Notes under the pieces: model-generated
The model's database searches: none
What the model saw: only the letters and a program-made list of their open reading frames with translations
What the model was told of the DNA's origin: nothing
Program-made: the position numbers and the translations under genes
Source of the DNA: Petrolisthes cinctipes
Taxonomy: Eukaryota; Arthropoda; Malacostraca; Decapoda; Porcellanidae
Assembly (NCBI GenBank): GCA_033782935.1
Contig: JAWQEG010000283.1
Span: 3,556,967 to 3,620,966 of the forward strand
DNA length: 64,000 bases
Direction: 5' to 3'
In this document: positions 46,389 through 56,149 of the stretch, in pieces
Numbering within the stretch: the stretch's first letter is position 1
Layout: each line of letters begins with the position of its first letter

Positions 46389-46964
46389 GATATTTATTGT
46401 AAGAATTACTGTTTTGTAGCAGTGTTACCAGATCCGGCTAAGTCCCAGTATTTTGCCCTGGTCATTTTCTGTACTTTACCACGGTTATTTCCCGGTAGTT
46501 TACCCAGGTTAGGTTCCGGTACTTTACCACGGTTATTTCTCGGTAGTTTACCCAGGTTAGGTCCTGGTAGTTTACTCAAGTTAGGTCCCGGTAGTTTACC
46601 AAGGTTAGGTCCTGGTAGTTTACCCAGGTTAGGTCCTGGTAGTTTACCCAGGTTAAGTCCTGGTAGTTTACCCAGGTTAAGTCCTGGTAGTTTACCCAGG
46701 TTAGGTCACAGTAGTTTACCCAGGTTAGGTCCTGGTAGTTTACCCAGGTTATGTCCTGGTAGTTTACCCAGGTTAGGTCCCAGTAGTCTGCTGTAGTCTA
46801 GGTAAGGTCAGGCTAATTTCAAAATGCGACATTTGAATATCTTGGAAATGGGGCATTTGGGGAGGAAATGCCATAGAAGAAAATAATCTTAGAATGGTCT
46901 AAATAAGTGGGTAATAAAGGTAGAAAAACCGTAAGGGATAACGGCAATTATTCAAATATTTACC
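46389..46964 (+). mobile_element. Core-minisatellite MITE, copy N (longest core)
   Basis: Terminal 'ggatatttattgtaagaatt' and, inverted, 'ggtaaatatttgaataattg'. The core has about twelve 24-bp units (46490-46790), compared with about eight in its mirror copy A, so unit number has changed since the duplication. Confidence 0.83.
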
Positions 46965-47066
46965 GAATTTAGTCAATTCCAAAAACCTGCATTGTTTTGC
47001 CCACCAACCCACTTCAATTGCACCTCACAACACTTGTTATTATGTTGTGCTCTCATTATTACAACT

Positions 47067-48494
47067 GAAGAGAAACTAAGGGGAAAAATCAACAAATTTA
47101 GCAACTTCAAATCACCAGGAGTAGACAAGATCCCAAACTACTGGTTGAAGAAACTTAGTGCACTTCACCATCATTATACGCTAGCGTTTCAAAGAATATT
47201 GCGCAGAGAAGAGGAAACACCTGACTGGCTGACAACTGGTAATACGACCCTTATACCCAAAAGTGAAGAAACGCAGCTACCGCGCAAGTATAGGCCCAGT
47301 TGCCTACCAACAACATACAAATGGCTGACAGGAGTCATAACCGATGCAGTATATGAACATCTGGAAAATGAACAGAAAGGTTGCATCAGAAAAGGACTCG
47401 GCACTAAGGACCAGCTAATCATAAATAAAACAATATTACAAAACTGCAAACGAAGAAATAAAAACCTAAGCATGGCCTGGATCGACTACAAGAAGGCATA
47501 TGACAGCGTACCCCACTCCTGGATAATGAGATGCTTGGAACTATATAAGATCAATGAGGAAACAAGATCCTTCCTGAGTTCCCAGATGGCTAAATGGAAG
47601 ACCACCCTGACCCTTAACCATACCAAAGGACAAATTGTAATTCCTAATGTCCACATACAAAGAGGGATTTTCCAAGGTGATAGCTTGTCACTGTTGCTTT
47701 TTTGCCTCACTCTAGACCCGCTTAGTAAAGTGTTGAAGACCCATAACATAGGATATGATCTAAGCAGTGGCAGGGTCAGAAATACCGAAAAAACAGTTAA
47801 CCACTTACTGTTTATGGACGACCTGAAGTTGTATGCCGAGTCAGACCAGAAACTGAACACCCTAGTTGAAACTGTCAAGAAAATTTCCAAGGACATTCAT
47901 ATGGAATTTGGATTAGATAAATGTGCTAAGTGTACAATCAAACAAGGAAAAAAAGTGGCAGCTGAAAATATCCACATAGAAGGAGAAAGCTACATAGATG
48001 ATCTCGGAGAAGGTGCCAAATATAAATACTTGGGAATAGAGGAAAATGCCACCATAGAACATAAAAAAAGTCAGAGAAACCATCCAGAAGGAGTACACCA
48101 AACGCTTGAAGAAAATATGCAAATCAGAGCTGTCACCCAAGAACAAAATTACTGCCATAAACCAGCTGGCTATACCGGTCGTGACCTATATAGTTTTGGT
48201 ATAGTCGAATGGCCACAAGGTGAGATCGATAAGTTGGATGTTAAGACCAGGAAAACGTTCACCCTACATAAAGTGACATACAGAAACCAATGCCTTGACA
48301 GAATGTACATCTCCGGAAAGGAAGGCGGTTTGGGTTTAACCAAAATAAACCATGCGTGCAGGGCATCCATGGTGAGTATAGGCCAATATTTGAAAAGTTC
48401 CCAAGATAAGATCATAAAAATGGTATCACAATTTCACTCAGAGATACTACCTCAGCAAACATCTGTTGTTAAACTGGCACATAACTTCGGGTAG
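47067..48494 (+). pseudogene. R4-like reverse transcriptase domain
   Basis: About 475 codons remain open. Key blocks: SNFKSPGVDKIPNYWLKKL, RPSCLPTTYKWLTGVI, EQKGCIRKGLGTKDQLIINK, motif A SMAWIDYKKAYDSVPHSWI, motif B GIFQGDSLSLLLFCLTLDPL and the catalytic FMDDLKLYAESD (about 47811-47845), then FGLDKCAKCTIKQGKK and YKYLGIEEN. Between about 48064 and 48190 the reading is out of register (two compensating frameshifts, the first at an A-run), and it resumes with SFGIVEWPQGEIDKLDVKTR. A TAG stop at 48492-48494 ends this part; the same frame reopens beyond it. The sequence before 47067 belongs to the linker repeat, so the apparent Met at 46992 is spurious. Confidence 0.87.
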
Positions 48495-49390
48495 AACATC
48501 ATTGAGGACACAGAAGCGACTAAACTAACACCAGCTACAAAAATAGCAAGAAGCAGGGAAAAATACTGCAAGAGGAAATTGAACCAGAGACTTGATAACT
48601 GGAGACAACATCGTAGAGCTGGCCGCCTGCGAGAAGAACTTGAAAAAAACTACATAGACAAAGAAGGATCATTACAGTGGCTCAAGAATGGGGTACTGGG
48701 ATTCGACGGGGAAAGAGTCATAGCCGGGGCTCAAGATCAGGGACTACTTACAAATGGTTTCAAGAAAATGGCAGGAATATCTCCAAATGACCAATGCAGA
48801 TTCTGCCACGCAGCTGTTGAGAGCACGAGCCACCTAATATCTGGATGCCAAACCTTGATGGCGGAAGAACATTACACCACGCGGCACAACAAGGTTTGTA
48901 AATATCTGCACTGGAAAATTTGCAAAGAAATGCAAGTGGAAGCCGCGGAGAAAAAGTCTGGGAGCACGAACCGCCACCGATCGCTTCAAATGGAAATATC
49001 ACCATATTCTATGACAAAATTATCCCAGCTGGCAGATACATCGAGGGAGGAGCAATTAAGCCCGATATCGTCATATGGGATAGAGGAAAGAAAACAGCTA
49101 AGATCATAGATGTAACAGTCCCCAATGACTACGGGCTAAATAGAACTGAAAGGGAAAAAATCACCAAGTACCAAGACCTAAAAAATGACCTGAGAACAAC
49201 ATGGTCATTAAAAGAAATAGATATTTTACCGGTAGTGGTAAGCGCGACGGGTATTATGAAGAAGAACCTAATGGATTACCTTGAGGCAATACCCGGACGA
49301 CCAAGCGCCTGTGAAGTGCAGATTGCTGCCATCAAGGGAACTGTCACCATTCTGAAGAGGGCCCTTGGATACAAGGAATTCAACGCTTAG
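48495..49390 (+). pseudogene. R4-like CCHC finger and restriction-like endonuclease
   Basis: Same frame as the RT until about 48945, giving SLQWLKNGVLGFDGERVIAG and the finger CRFCHAAVESTSHLISGC (C-x2-C-x8-H-x4-C). A one-base shift near the A-run at 48951-48955 moves to another frame. There WEHEPPPIASNG is followed by KPDIVIWDRGKKTAKIIDVT, where P-D ... D-x-x-x-K ... I-D-V matches the catalytic core of the REL endonuclease. The domain would nick the target DNA to prime reverse transcription. It ends at a TAG at 49388. Confidence 0.85.
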
Positions 49391-49517
49391 GGTGCAACTA
49401 TAGGCCTCAGGGAGAGGCCCATTGCTACCCGGCTGAAAATTCTTTTAAGAAGAATAAAAAAAGAGTGAAAAAGACTTTTGAATATAGGAAAAGTGGAAGA
49501 AAGTAAATGAGTAAAAG

Positions 49518-49922
49518 TTTTTTTTTTTTTTTACCACCACCTCAGGACTGTATTCTGTAAGTAGCCTGTGACTCTTGTGAGGCCCTGAGATTAATGAGTG
49601 TCACTCTAGGTGAGACAGTAGAGCTTCATGATGATGTTGGTAGCTTCTCTTTTGTCCCACCAGATTATGACACCTTATTTATACATGTCACTATCAGGAG
49701 AGAATAGCTATACCATCACTCACATCATCTTGGAATATCTTCTATACTGTGTGATGATGACAATATAGGGGGTAGGGGGTGTCAGCATAGCCAGGATACT
49801 AGAAGAACAGCAGAACCATCAGGTCACCTTGGAAAACACCCAGGGATTTCTCATGGACTTGAACATGTGTCCTTGACATCAGCAGTCCATCACTGTATCC
49901 ACTCTGCCACCACCTCCCCCAA
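49518..49922 (-). mobile_element. tRNA-headed SINE, arm 2 copy
   Basis: Poly-T at 49518-49532 (the A tail on minus). Body and head are the complement of 35563-35971, ending 'ctctgccaccacctccccc'. A few substitutions separate the copies. Confidence 0.75.
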
Positions 49923-50004
49923 AAGACACATTGTGAACCACAAGACAAAAACCTGAGTGTGATGTTGTGTGTCAGGTTGACATTTCATCATCAAATGGAT
50001 TAAA

Positions 50005-50180
50005 GTGTGGTATTGGTACTATAGCAGGTAGTGGTATTGGTACTATAGCAGGTAGTGGTATTGGTACTAAGCAATTATATATTGGTATTATATAATTTAT
50101 ATTATAATGTGTGTCAGGTTAACATTTCATCATCAAATGGATTAAAGTGTGGTATTGGTACTATAGCAGGTAGCAGTAGT
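50005..50180. repeat. Tandem 'ggtattggtactatagcaggtagt' unit (24 bp)
   Basis: The unit is repeated at 50012-50060 and again at 50153-50176, on either side of a single-copy segment. Mirror sequence lies at 35327-35480. It flanks the P-like element. Confidence 0.8.
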
Positions 50181-50189
50181 ATTACTGAT

Positions 50190-50790
50190 CATGGAGGTAT
50201 AATAAAGAGGAGGCATCATGACATCACACAAGTGAAGCCAACACACTATTGGTCCGTTGTCTCCCCTCCCTCCTTTGACTCAAAACAAATATCAACTCAA
50301 CTCATACCTGCATTGACCCATAACATTCTTAACCTTTTTATTTAACAATGCCGGCATGTTCAGTGTATGGGTGTACCCAGAGAGATAGGAGTGGTTCTAC
50401 TACTTTTCACAAGTATTTTGATAAAGATAAATATATGACAGAAATGAATAAATCAACAAGATGAAATTCAGCATCTACTGCACTCACTGTGACTCCTGCA
50501 TGACCTATTGGAATAGTGATACTGTATAGACCAAAACTGAAAACCAAGGCTACTACAGTGTTCCAATATTCACTGTTACTGCATATCCTCATGTATATAT
50601 GGCACTGACTAGGTTATAGGTTATAAAAGATAAATTGACTCTGTGGGGAGACATACTTGGTCCCAACTTAAGGTAATCTTGTGGTGGTAACTAATGTGTT
50701 GTTGAGAAATTGTATTATGATGTTTTAGAATATTTCACAATATTTTGAAGATATTTAATTTGTAATTGTGTTTTACTATGTAAACTTCTT
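50190..50790 (+). mobile_element. P-element-like transposon, copy 2 (internally deleted, right end absent)
   Basis: Starts CATGGAGGTATAATAAAGAG at 50190 after TTACTGAT. It matches the complete element through the THAP fragment and beyond ('atatatggcactgact'), then jumps at about 50790 ('tttactatgtaa|acttctttcaaac') to sequence that in arm 1 lies 1.3 kb further on. No right TIR. Confidence 0.75.
50348..50464 (+). pseudogene. THAP-domain N-terminal fragment, copy 2
   Basis: 38 codons, MPACSVYGCTQRDRSGSTTF then HKYFDKDKYM, closing at TGA (50462-50464). Identical to the minus-strand fragment at 35044-35160. The splice donor is lost in the same way, so the mutation predates the duplication. Confidence 0.72.
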
Positions 50791-51407
50791 TCAAACAAAA
50801 CCCAAGACACATTAGAAAGCATGATTGATATCCATAAGATGCTTGTAATTCTATCAATGAATATTGTTTATGTATGTATGGGACAATATTATCAACAAAT
50901 AGTATAATAATAATAATTATTATTATTATCATTATAAGTAAAGGGAAAAGGGTATTTATCTACTAGAGTATACTGACATTTTGTAATAGTGTTGCCACTA
51001 CTTTTCCGGCGGGGGATTTTCATCGGACACCTTGCGTCGCATATCGTATGTCGTGTGACTTTTGACATCAGGATATGTCTGGTTCTGGCCTCGGTGTGAA
51101 CGGGGCCTTAGTGGGTAAAGAAGGTAAAAACATCATAATAGAAAATGGCAATATACTAGATAATTACCGAGAAAGTAATAATATATAAAGAGATAAATAA
51201 CAGAGTAATTATTCACATATTTTCTTTCCAACTTTTTACCCCATAAGTAATAATAAAGAAATAAATAACTAAGGATAATTTAATTATCAGCAACTCAACT
51301 TCTTACCCCAATTAATATATCAATGTTATTCGTGAACCACTTAGAATTAACCTTTCTGATAATAATGAAGAACCCTTACCATAAAAACACCATTAAAATA
51401 TAATATT

Positions 51408-51720
51408 GTAACAAGAGTAGCTGTTACTAGTTATTAAAGGGTGTTCAAACTCACAGGGTACACAGTACAGTAGTTTATTGTGTGGTAGTACAAGTAATAT
51501 CACTCCAGAACCAGGGCAGTAGGAAGAAGGAGCACATGGTAGCGAGGTGAGCCCACACGAGGTAGACTTGTAGAGAGCCGTGCTGCTGGTGAGTTGCAGT
51601 AGAGGTGAGCGTAACAAAGCAGGGAGGGCAGCAGGCAGGCAGGCGAGAGAGAGGTTGCTGTCCTGGTCAAGGCTGGAGGCAGAGTGGGTGCTGTGAGGCC
51701 AACAGGCACCTTATAAGGCC
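51408..51720 (-). repeat. LTR-like unit (solo), arm 2 copy
   Basis: Starts TGTAACAAGAGTAGCTGTTA, contains the complement of the AATAAA region ('cagtagtttattgtgtggta') and continues through a GC-richer body. Mirror of 32560-32829. Confidence 0.6.
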
Positions 51721-52920
51721 TCGGACTGCACCATGCAGGGTGAGCGCACTGGTGGCGTAGCCGAAGGGAGCCGACCGGTGCCGAGTGAGATGAGTATATG
51801 TGCTTGGCTTACTACAATATAATATGCGTTATTGTCATATCAAGTTTATAGATTACCTTAAATGTTAAACAATAACCAGGACAGCTGATGTTTACATATA
51901 GTCAGTGTTGCCAGGGTTTTCTGAAGAAGTTTTTGGAATTACCTTAACTTAGATTATGACTAACATTACCCTAGATTCTTCAGATTTCAATTAATTCCAA
52001 TAGTATGAGAAGGTTATTTTGTTAGTTTTATATAGAAGTATATATATAATCAAATATTATTGATTATTGTCTAAGAGTTGTTGTATTTCTCCAGACTGTC
52101 TGGCCGAGCAGTCCCGAGTCTGGTTGACAGAAGCTGCACAGATGCTCGGACCCCCAAATGGGAGTCAGGGTGATAGTGAGATCTGTTTCTTCGAAGGCAA
52201 CAGATGATGGGACTACTGTTTAATGGGCATGTTTCACTGAACCAACAAACCCACCATCTGTAGTTTTCCTTGTTGTGCCACCCAATCTGGCAATCTCCTT
52301 AGCTACCCAGAAAGAATGAGAAATAGTAAAAGAGACGGACAGAACAGACCAAGGTGCTACAGCAGGCAAGTATGTACACTGCAGGCAGCAGGTACTAGCA
52401 GCAGGAAGGCAGTGGTGGTAGGCTGCGACGGCCTGGGAAGCAGCAGGCTGTAGAGTGCAGCAACAGGTAGCTGGTATGCAGCAGGCAGGAACTGGAGAGC
52501 AGCAGTCTGGAACTGGAGAGCACCGGGCAGGAAGCGGTGTGTCCAGGTGAGATGCTGGTGGTGAGTGACCCAGAGGCCGCTGGCCTTTCCCCTATTATAC
52601 CGACTGGACGCTGGGTGAGGCTGAGCGTGCATGTATGGTTGGAGCCACCAGGTGAAGATAGAGGTGCATGTGGCATATGTGGTGAAGAGTGCTCACTATC
52701 CATTACAGTGCTATAATCTATGAACAAATGAATGTGAGATATCGATATATTCCTATTGTAAATAACAAGAAACGAGAGTATCAATGCATATTACATGCAA
52801 TCATCAATAAATATTATTGTCGTTGTCATTAATTTTCTATTTCATTTAATGGTATGAATCAAATCTATGTAAGAGAAGCATAAGGAAAAGAACGATGAAG
52901 GGAATTTGAACAACATTGGG

Positions 52921-53320
52921 TGTTGCGTTACTATTGAGGTGAACAGACTCTATTGTACACGGTAACAATTTATTAGTATAGGTACAGGTCTGTGTTCCCT
53001 AGTAAATCCAGGACCCTGTAGCAAGGTCGGCTATGGTCAAAAAGTAGAGGAACAAGCACCTTGTAGCTGGAGAGTCTTGCCTGCCATGGCCACGTTGGGT
53101 GAGAGAGGTAGCTGCTGCAGAAGGTAGGGTGGAGAGTGTGGCGTGGTAGGGCAGCGAGCAGGTACGGCGGCAGGGCAGGCAGGTGTGTCTTGGTCCATAG
53201 CTAGTGGGAGAGTGAACGATGACCGACCCAGCGGCCACCTTTAACCCGTTCATGTCGGCTGTGCACGCCGGTGGCAGGAAGACAGGTGAGACGAGGGCAG
53301 CATAAGGTGCTTGGTGTCGC
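52921..53320 (-). repeat. Solo-LTR-like sequence, gypsy family
   Basis: Opens TGTTGCGTTACTATTGAGGT and shares 'gaacagactctattgtacac' and 'ccttgtagctggagagtctt' with the copy at 16141 and the complement of the 3' LTR end at 15300-15355. No internal region attached. Confidence 0.66.
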
Positions 53321-54177
53321 TAAAGAATAATGAAAGATAAGCTCATAAAGTGGCTATAATACTTTGTGCATTGCATCAGTATCACAGGCATATTATCATC
53401 ATACACTCCCAGCAGAGTTACAACTGAAAGACAAAGTAAAATACACTTGTATTACATATGCATACCGGCTAGTGTCTGCTTGTTAACTTCGAAGTACTGT
53501 ATAGGCGAGGAGGATATGGGGTGAGGTACAGTAGTTTAATTCACTATAGTTTATATCCCCCCAAAAATTATGAACTGTAAAACATTGTCAGTACACATTT
53601 GGGCACACAATGACACCACTAGGATCAATAGAACAAGGGCAGCTCCCCCAACACAATACAGTCCCTTCGGACACTTAATAGTGGGGAAAAAAATATACAG
53701 TATATATATGTTATCGTTGACTGACCACTACCAAAGAGGAGGGGTTAATGAACAGTCGAGGTGTAGATTATGTAGACTCTATTGTAGGTAAAGTAGATTA
53801 CAGAATAACAATAAGGCGGCACCGAGTACGGTTTAGACAAGTAATGGGCTAGCTTGGTACTGTCCTGCCAGAAGGCATTATGGGAAGCGTTGCCTGGCAA
53901 CGTACAGTGTTGTCATGTTGTGCATGCAATGCTGCCATGTCTCTAGTGTTCTGGTCACGTACGATCTACCTTGAATGTGAATAGGACGTAATATATGGCA
54001 CACATACTATTACATAATCCTACAGTATATATCCTTACCAGCACACCCACGCCACACTTGCTGTCCTTTCTCTCCAATCAACTCACTCATGTCATGTAAA
54101 CATGCATACATACACACATCAAAATGTTCCTAAATAAAATAAAATTATACCCAAGTTAAAACAAATCATAACAATAT
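53321..54177. other. Unassigned non-coding stretch
   Basis: No protein or repeat recognised. Short frames near 53570-53791 have no domain. Confidence 0.4.
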
Positions 54178-54225
54178 GTAATAAGTACAGTGTAAGAGAT
54201 TTATCTCTTACACTGTACTTATTAC
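54178..54225. repeat. Perfect 22-bp hairpin with 4-nt loop
   Basis: Left arm 54178-54199 (gtaataagtacagtgtaaga + ga) and right arm 54204-54225 are exact reverse complements, loop 'ttta'. The stem is perfect over 22 bp, unlike a typical animal pre-miRNA, which carries mismatches and is longer. No T-run terminator follows directly. Confidence 0.97.
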
Positions 54226-55039
54226 ACTTACAGATGGTACGAGATGCCATCTTTCTTCCCTTTACCACAGCTTCGGTTGCCACACTTCCAGGCGGCACAA
54301 ACTGTCATGTTAGTTGAGATGTCTCTGCCAAATGTATAGAACATTTTATTTCCTGTACAGTACGCTGATAAATAGCCATGATAGGGAGAGATGGAGCCGA
54401 AAAAATATGAGTAAACGGCGACTGAAAAAGCTATAGGGGAACGTATTACTAATATTATGATGATGATAATTGGCTATCCATAATTCATCGATTCATTATT
54501 GATTTAATTTGTACTGGTAAGTTAATTTGCACTAATATAGTTGGTTCTTGGACCAGAACCCTTATTTTACATGTATATAATACTGTCTTAGGGTTTTTAG
54601 CTGATTCCCAAAGTCATAGTAAAATACAATGAAGTTCAAGTCTTATTAAACCAGCCTACGGCATGTCCGTGTTCGTATTTCACTCGTATTTGTTCTCTCC
54701 TAAATCATATTGTGGTTATTTTTTCACACTCTTATAGTCACATAACAATAAAAATTAGATTTTGACCACAAAAAGCACAGATAATGACATATAAAAAGTA
54801 AAAACAAGAGGAAAATTAATGAAAACTCCAGAAGATAATTTCTTCAGCTTTGATTTGCCGCCTACTGGCATGGCACGGTAACATGACCGCCGGGACACTT
54901 CCGGTAGCATCAGCTCAGCTTTATCATAATCATGAGTTCATCAGTATAGTTTGCACATCTTGCACACTTAGTAGGAGTCTCTTCTGCCATAGTAAGGTTG
55001 TTATAGTATTGGAGTGGTAATTCACAATGATGTGAAGAG
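54226..55039. other. AT-rich non-coding stretch
   Basis: No gene or repeat recognised on either strand. Confidence 0.4.
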
Positions 55040-55285
55040 CAGCATGCTAAGAAAAATCCACTTTTTATAGACAGAAGTATTTAATATGGACGTTTCGGTT
55101 GGGTGAGGTGAGGTGTGGTCTGTCTGTCATCGGAACACACCTTGTCCCTCCCTCCCCCTGTCAGCTACTTCTATTCCTTTCATGTTTCATTCAGCTCTGT
55201 ACTGCTGAAGAGGGAGGTAGTTGCCTCTGAAACGTCCATATTAAATACTTCTGTCTATAAAAAGTGGGTTTTTCTTGGCGTGTTA
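55040..55285. mobile_element. Inverted-repeat element with hammerhead-like core (Penelope-like end?)
   Basis: Two arms of 47 bp (55050-55096 and 55229-55275) are reverse complements with one mismatch, and weaker pairing extends about 10 bp outward. The right arm is preceded by CTGAAGAGGGAGGTAGTTG and then CCTCTGAAACGTCC. CTGANGA, a short stem-loop and GAAAC form the consensus core of the hammerhead ribozymes carried at the ends of Penelope-like retroelements, and the 'GAAACGTC...' wording with a T/A-rich continuation is typical of them. Stem II is weak here (GAGG/CCTC with extra bases), so self-cleavage is doubtful. Confidence 0.5.
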
Positions 55286-55291
55286 TAGTAT

Positions 55292-55587
55292 ACTACCAAT
55301 ACTAGGCACGGTTTTATTCAATAATATAACAGGGATGTAGAGTGGACCCAAGGACAGCGTTGCGGTGTGCGGGTGGCAGAAGTCAAGCGAGGCAAAGCAG
55401 ATGGGGAAAGCTAGTGTTCACTCTGCTAGCTGCTTGGTCACTGAGGTCAGTCCTAGAGTGGGTGCGTAGGTATGAAAACGTGACATAGCAAAATATGGCA
55501 AACCTACTGATTGGTTCAAGCTAGGGTGGGTAGGTATGAAACGAGACTTCTCAAAATATGGCAAACCTACTGCTTGGGTCCACTACA
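55292..55587 (-). repeat. LTR-like unit, second copy of the 17319 family
   Basis: Shares 'actaggcacggttttattca' at its left and 'cttgggtccactaca' at its right with 17319-17741, with a shorter, partly duplicated middle ('aaatatggcaaacctactg' occurs twice, 90 bp apart). Confidence 0.62.
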
Positions 55588-56142
55588 AAGTAATTAGATG
55601 CCAAAAGAAACACTTCTACACTCAAGAAATCTCACACAAAGTTCACCTCCCACTCGGCACGCACACGATGAAAATGTGTTATTTGTTTGTTTTTCTGTGA
55701 TAAGTTGTCATCCCCACTGATTTCTGATTGGTTTATGTGTCTATGAAGCTGCCCTCTCATTGGCCCACAGAATGTCAGCTGGTGGTCCATAGTCGGAATG
55801 GAATGGAACAAAACAAACATGGCCGACTGCTAAGATCACCTAAGGGAACACTAAGGTTGATGTTAAGGTCAATAGAGCATACAACCATAGCAGCTGTATG
55901 GAATTTTAAACTATTAAATATATTGTTAACAGGGATCATTCACGCTGATGTATCAAGTCTTGTATGTTCGAGTCTAAGTTCAATACCTGAACCAAGACAG
56001 TGAGCCTGTATCCAAGATTATTTAGGATCATTGAATTTATCCTGTGGCAGTTGACCAAGTAACGCCACAGCCTTAAGACGTGCTTGTCTGATGGCTATCA
56101 TTCTGCCTTGTATATACTCTGCCGTAAAACTGTAAATATGTT
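55588..56142. other. Unassigned non-coding stretch
   Basis: No recognised gene. Short frames on both strands lack domains. It may include the 5' part of the LINE that follows. Confidence 0.35.
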
Positions 56143-56149
56143 GTGAATG

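Larger units (their letters stand above)
47067..49455 (+). mobile_element. R2/R4-type LINE with C-terminal restriction-like endonuclease
   Basis: A 5'-truncated non-LTR retrotransposon joined at about 47067 to the interior of a linker repeat. RT, a CCHC finger and a PD-(D/E)XK-type endonuclease are in the order found in the R2/R4/NeSL group, which lack the APE endonuclease of other LINEs. The FMDDLKLYA box and general wording fit the R4/Dong-type branch best, from memory. Members often use site-specific targets such as rDNA or microsatellites. The 3' end at about 49455 abuts the zinc-finger-gene-derived arm of the inverted duplication. Confidence 0.83.
49455..52330. repeat. Inverted duplication, arm 2
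   Basis: Begins with 'aaaaagacttttgaatatag', the 3' end of the zinc-finger locus (complement of about 36020), and proceeds through SINE, P-like element, LTR-like unit and the 52090-52330 block in mirror order of arm 1. Inserted sequence at 51721-52089 is absent from arm 1. Confidence 0.88.

Noticed and set aside
22000..47000. Assembly mirror artefact as the cause of the inverted arms
   Set aside because: Arms differ by many substitutions, several insertions with their own target duplications and different tandem-unit numbers, which a mirrored-read artefact would not produce.
46992..47066. Start of the R4-like protein at the Met at 46992
   Set aside because: This stretch is the dispersed linker repeat, also found at 22200-22265 and 42380-42470; the LINE homology begins only at about 47067.
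54178..54225. Canonical pre-miRNA
   Set aside because: The stem is perfect but only 22 bp with a 4-nt loop, too short and too regular for an animal miRNA precursor. Reported only as an unexplained hairpin.
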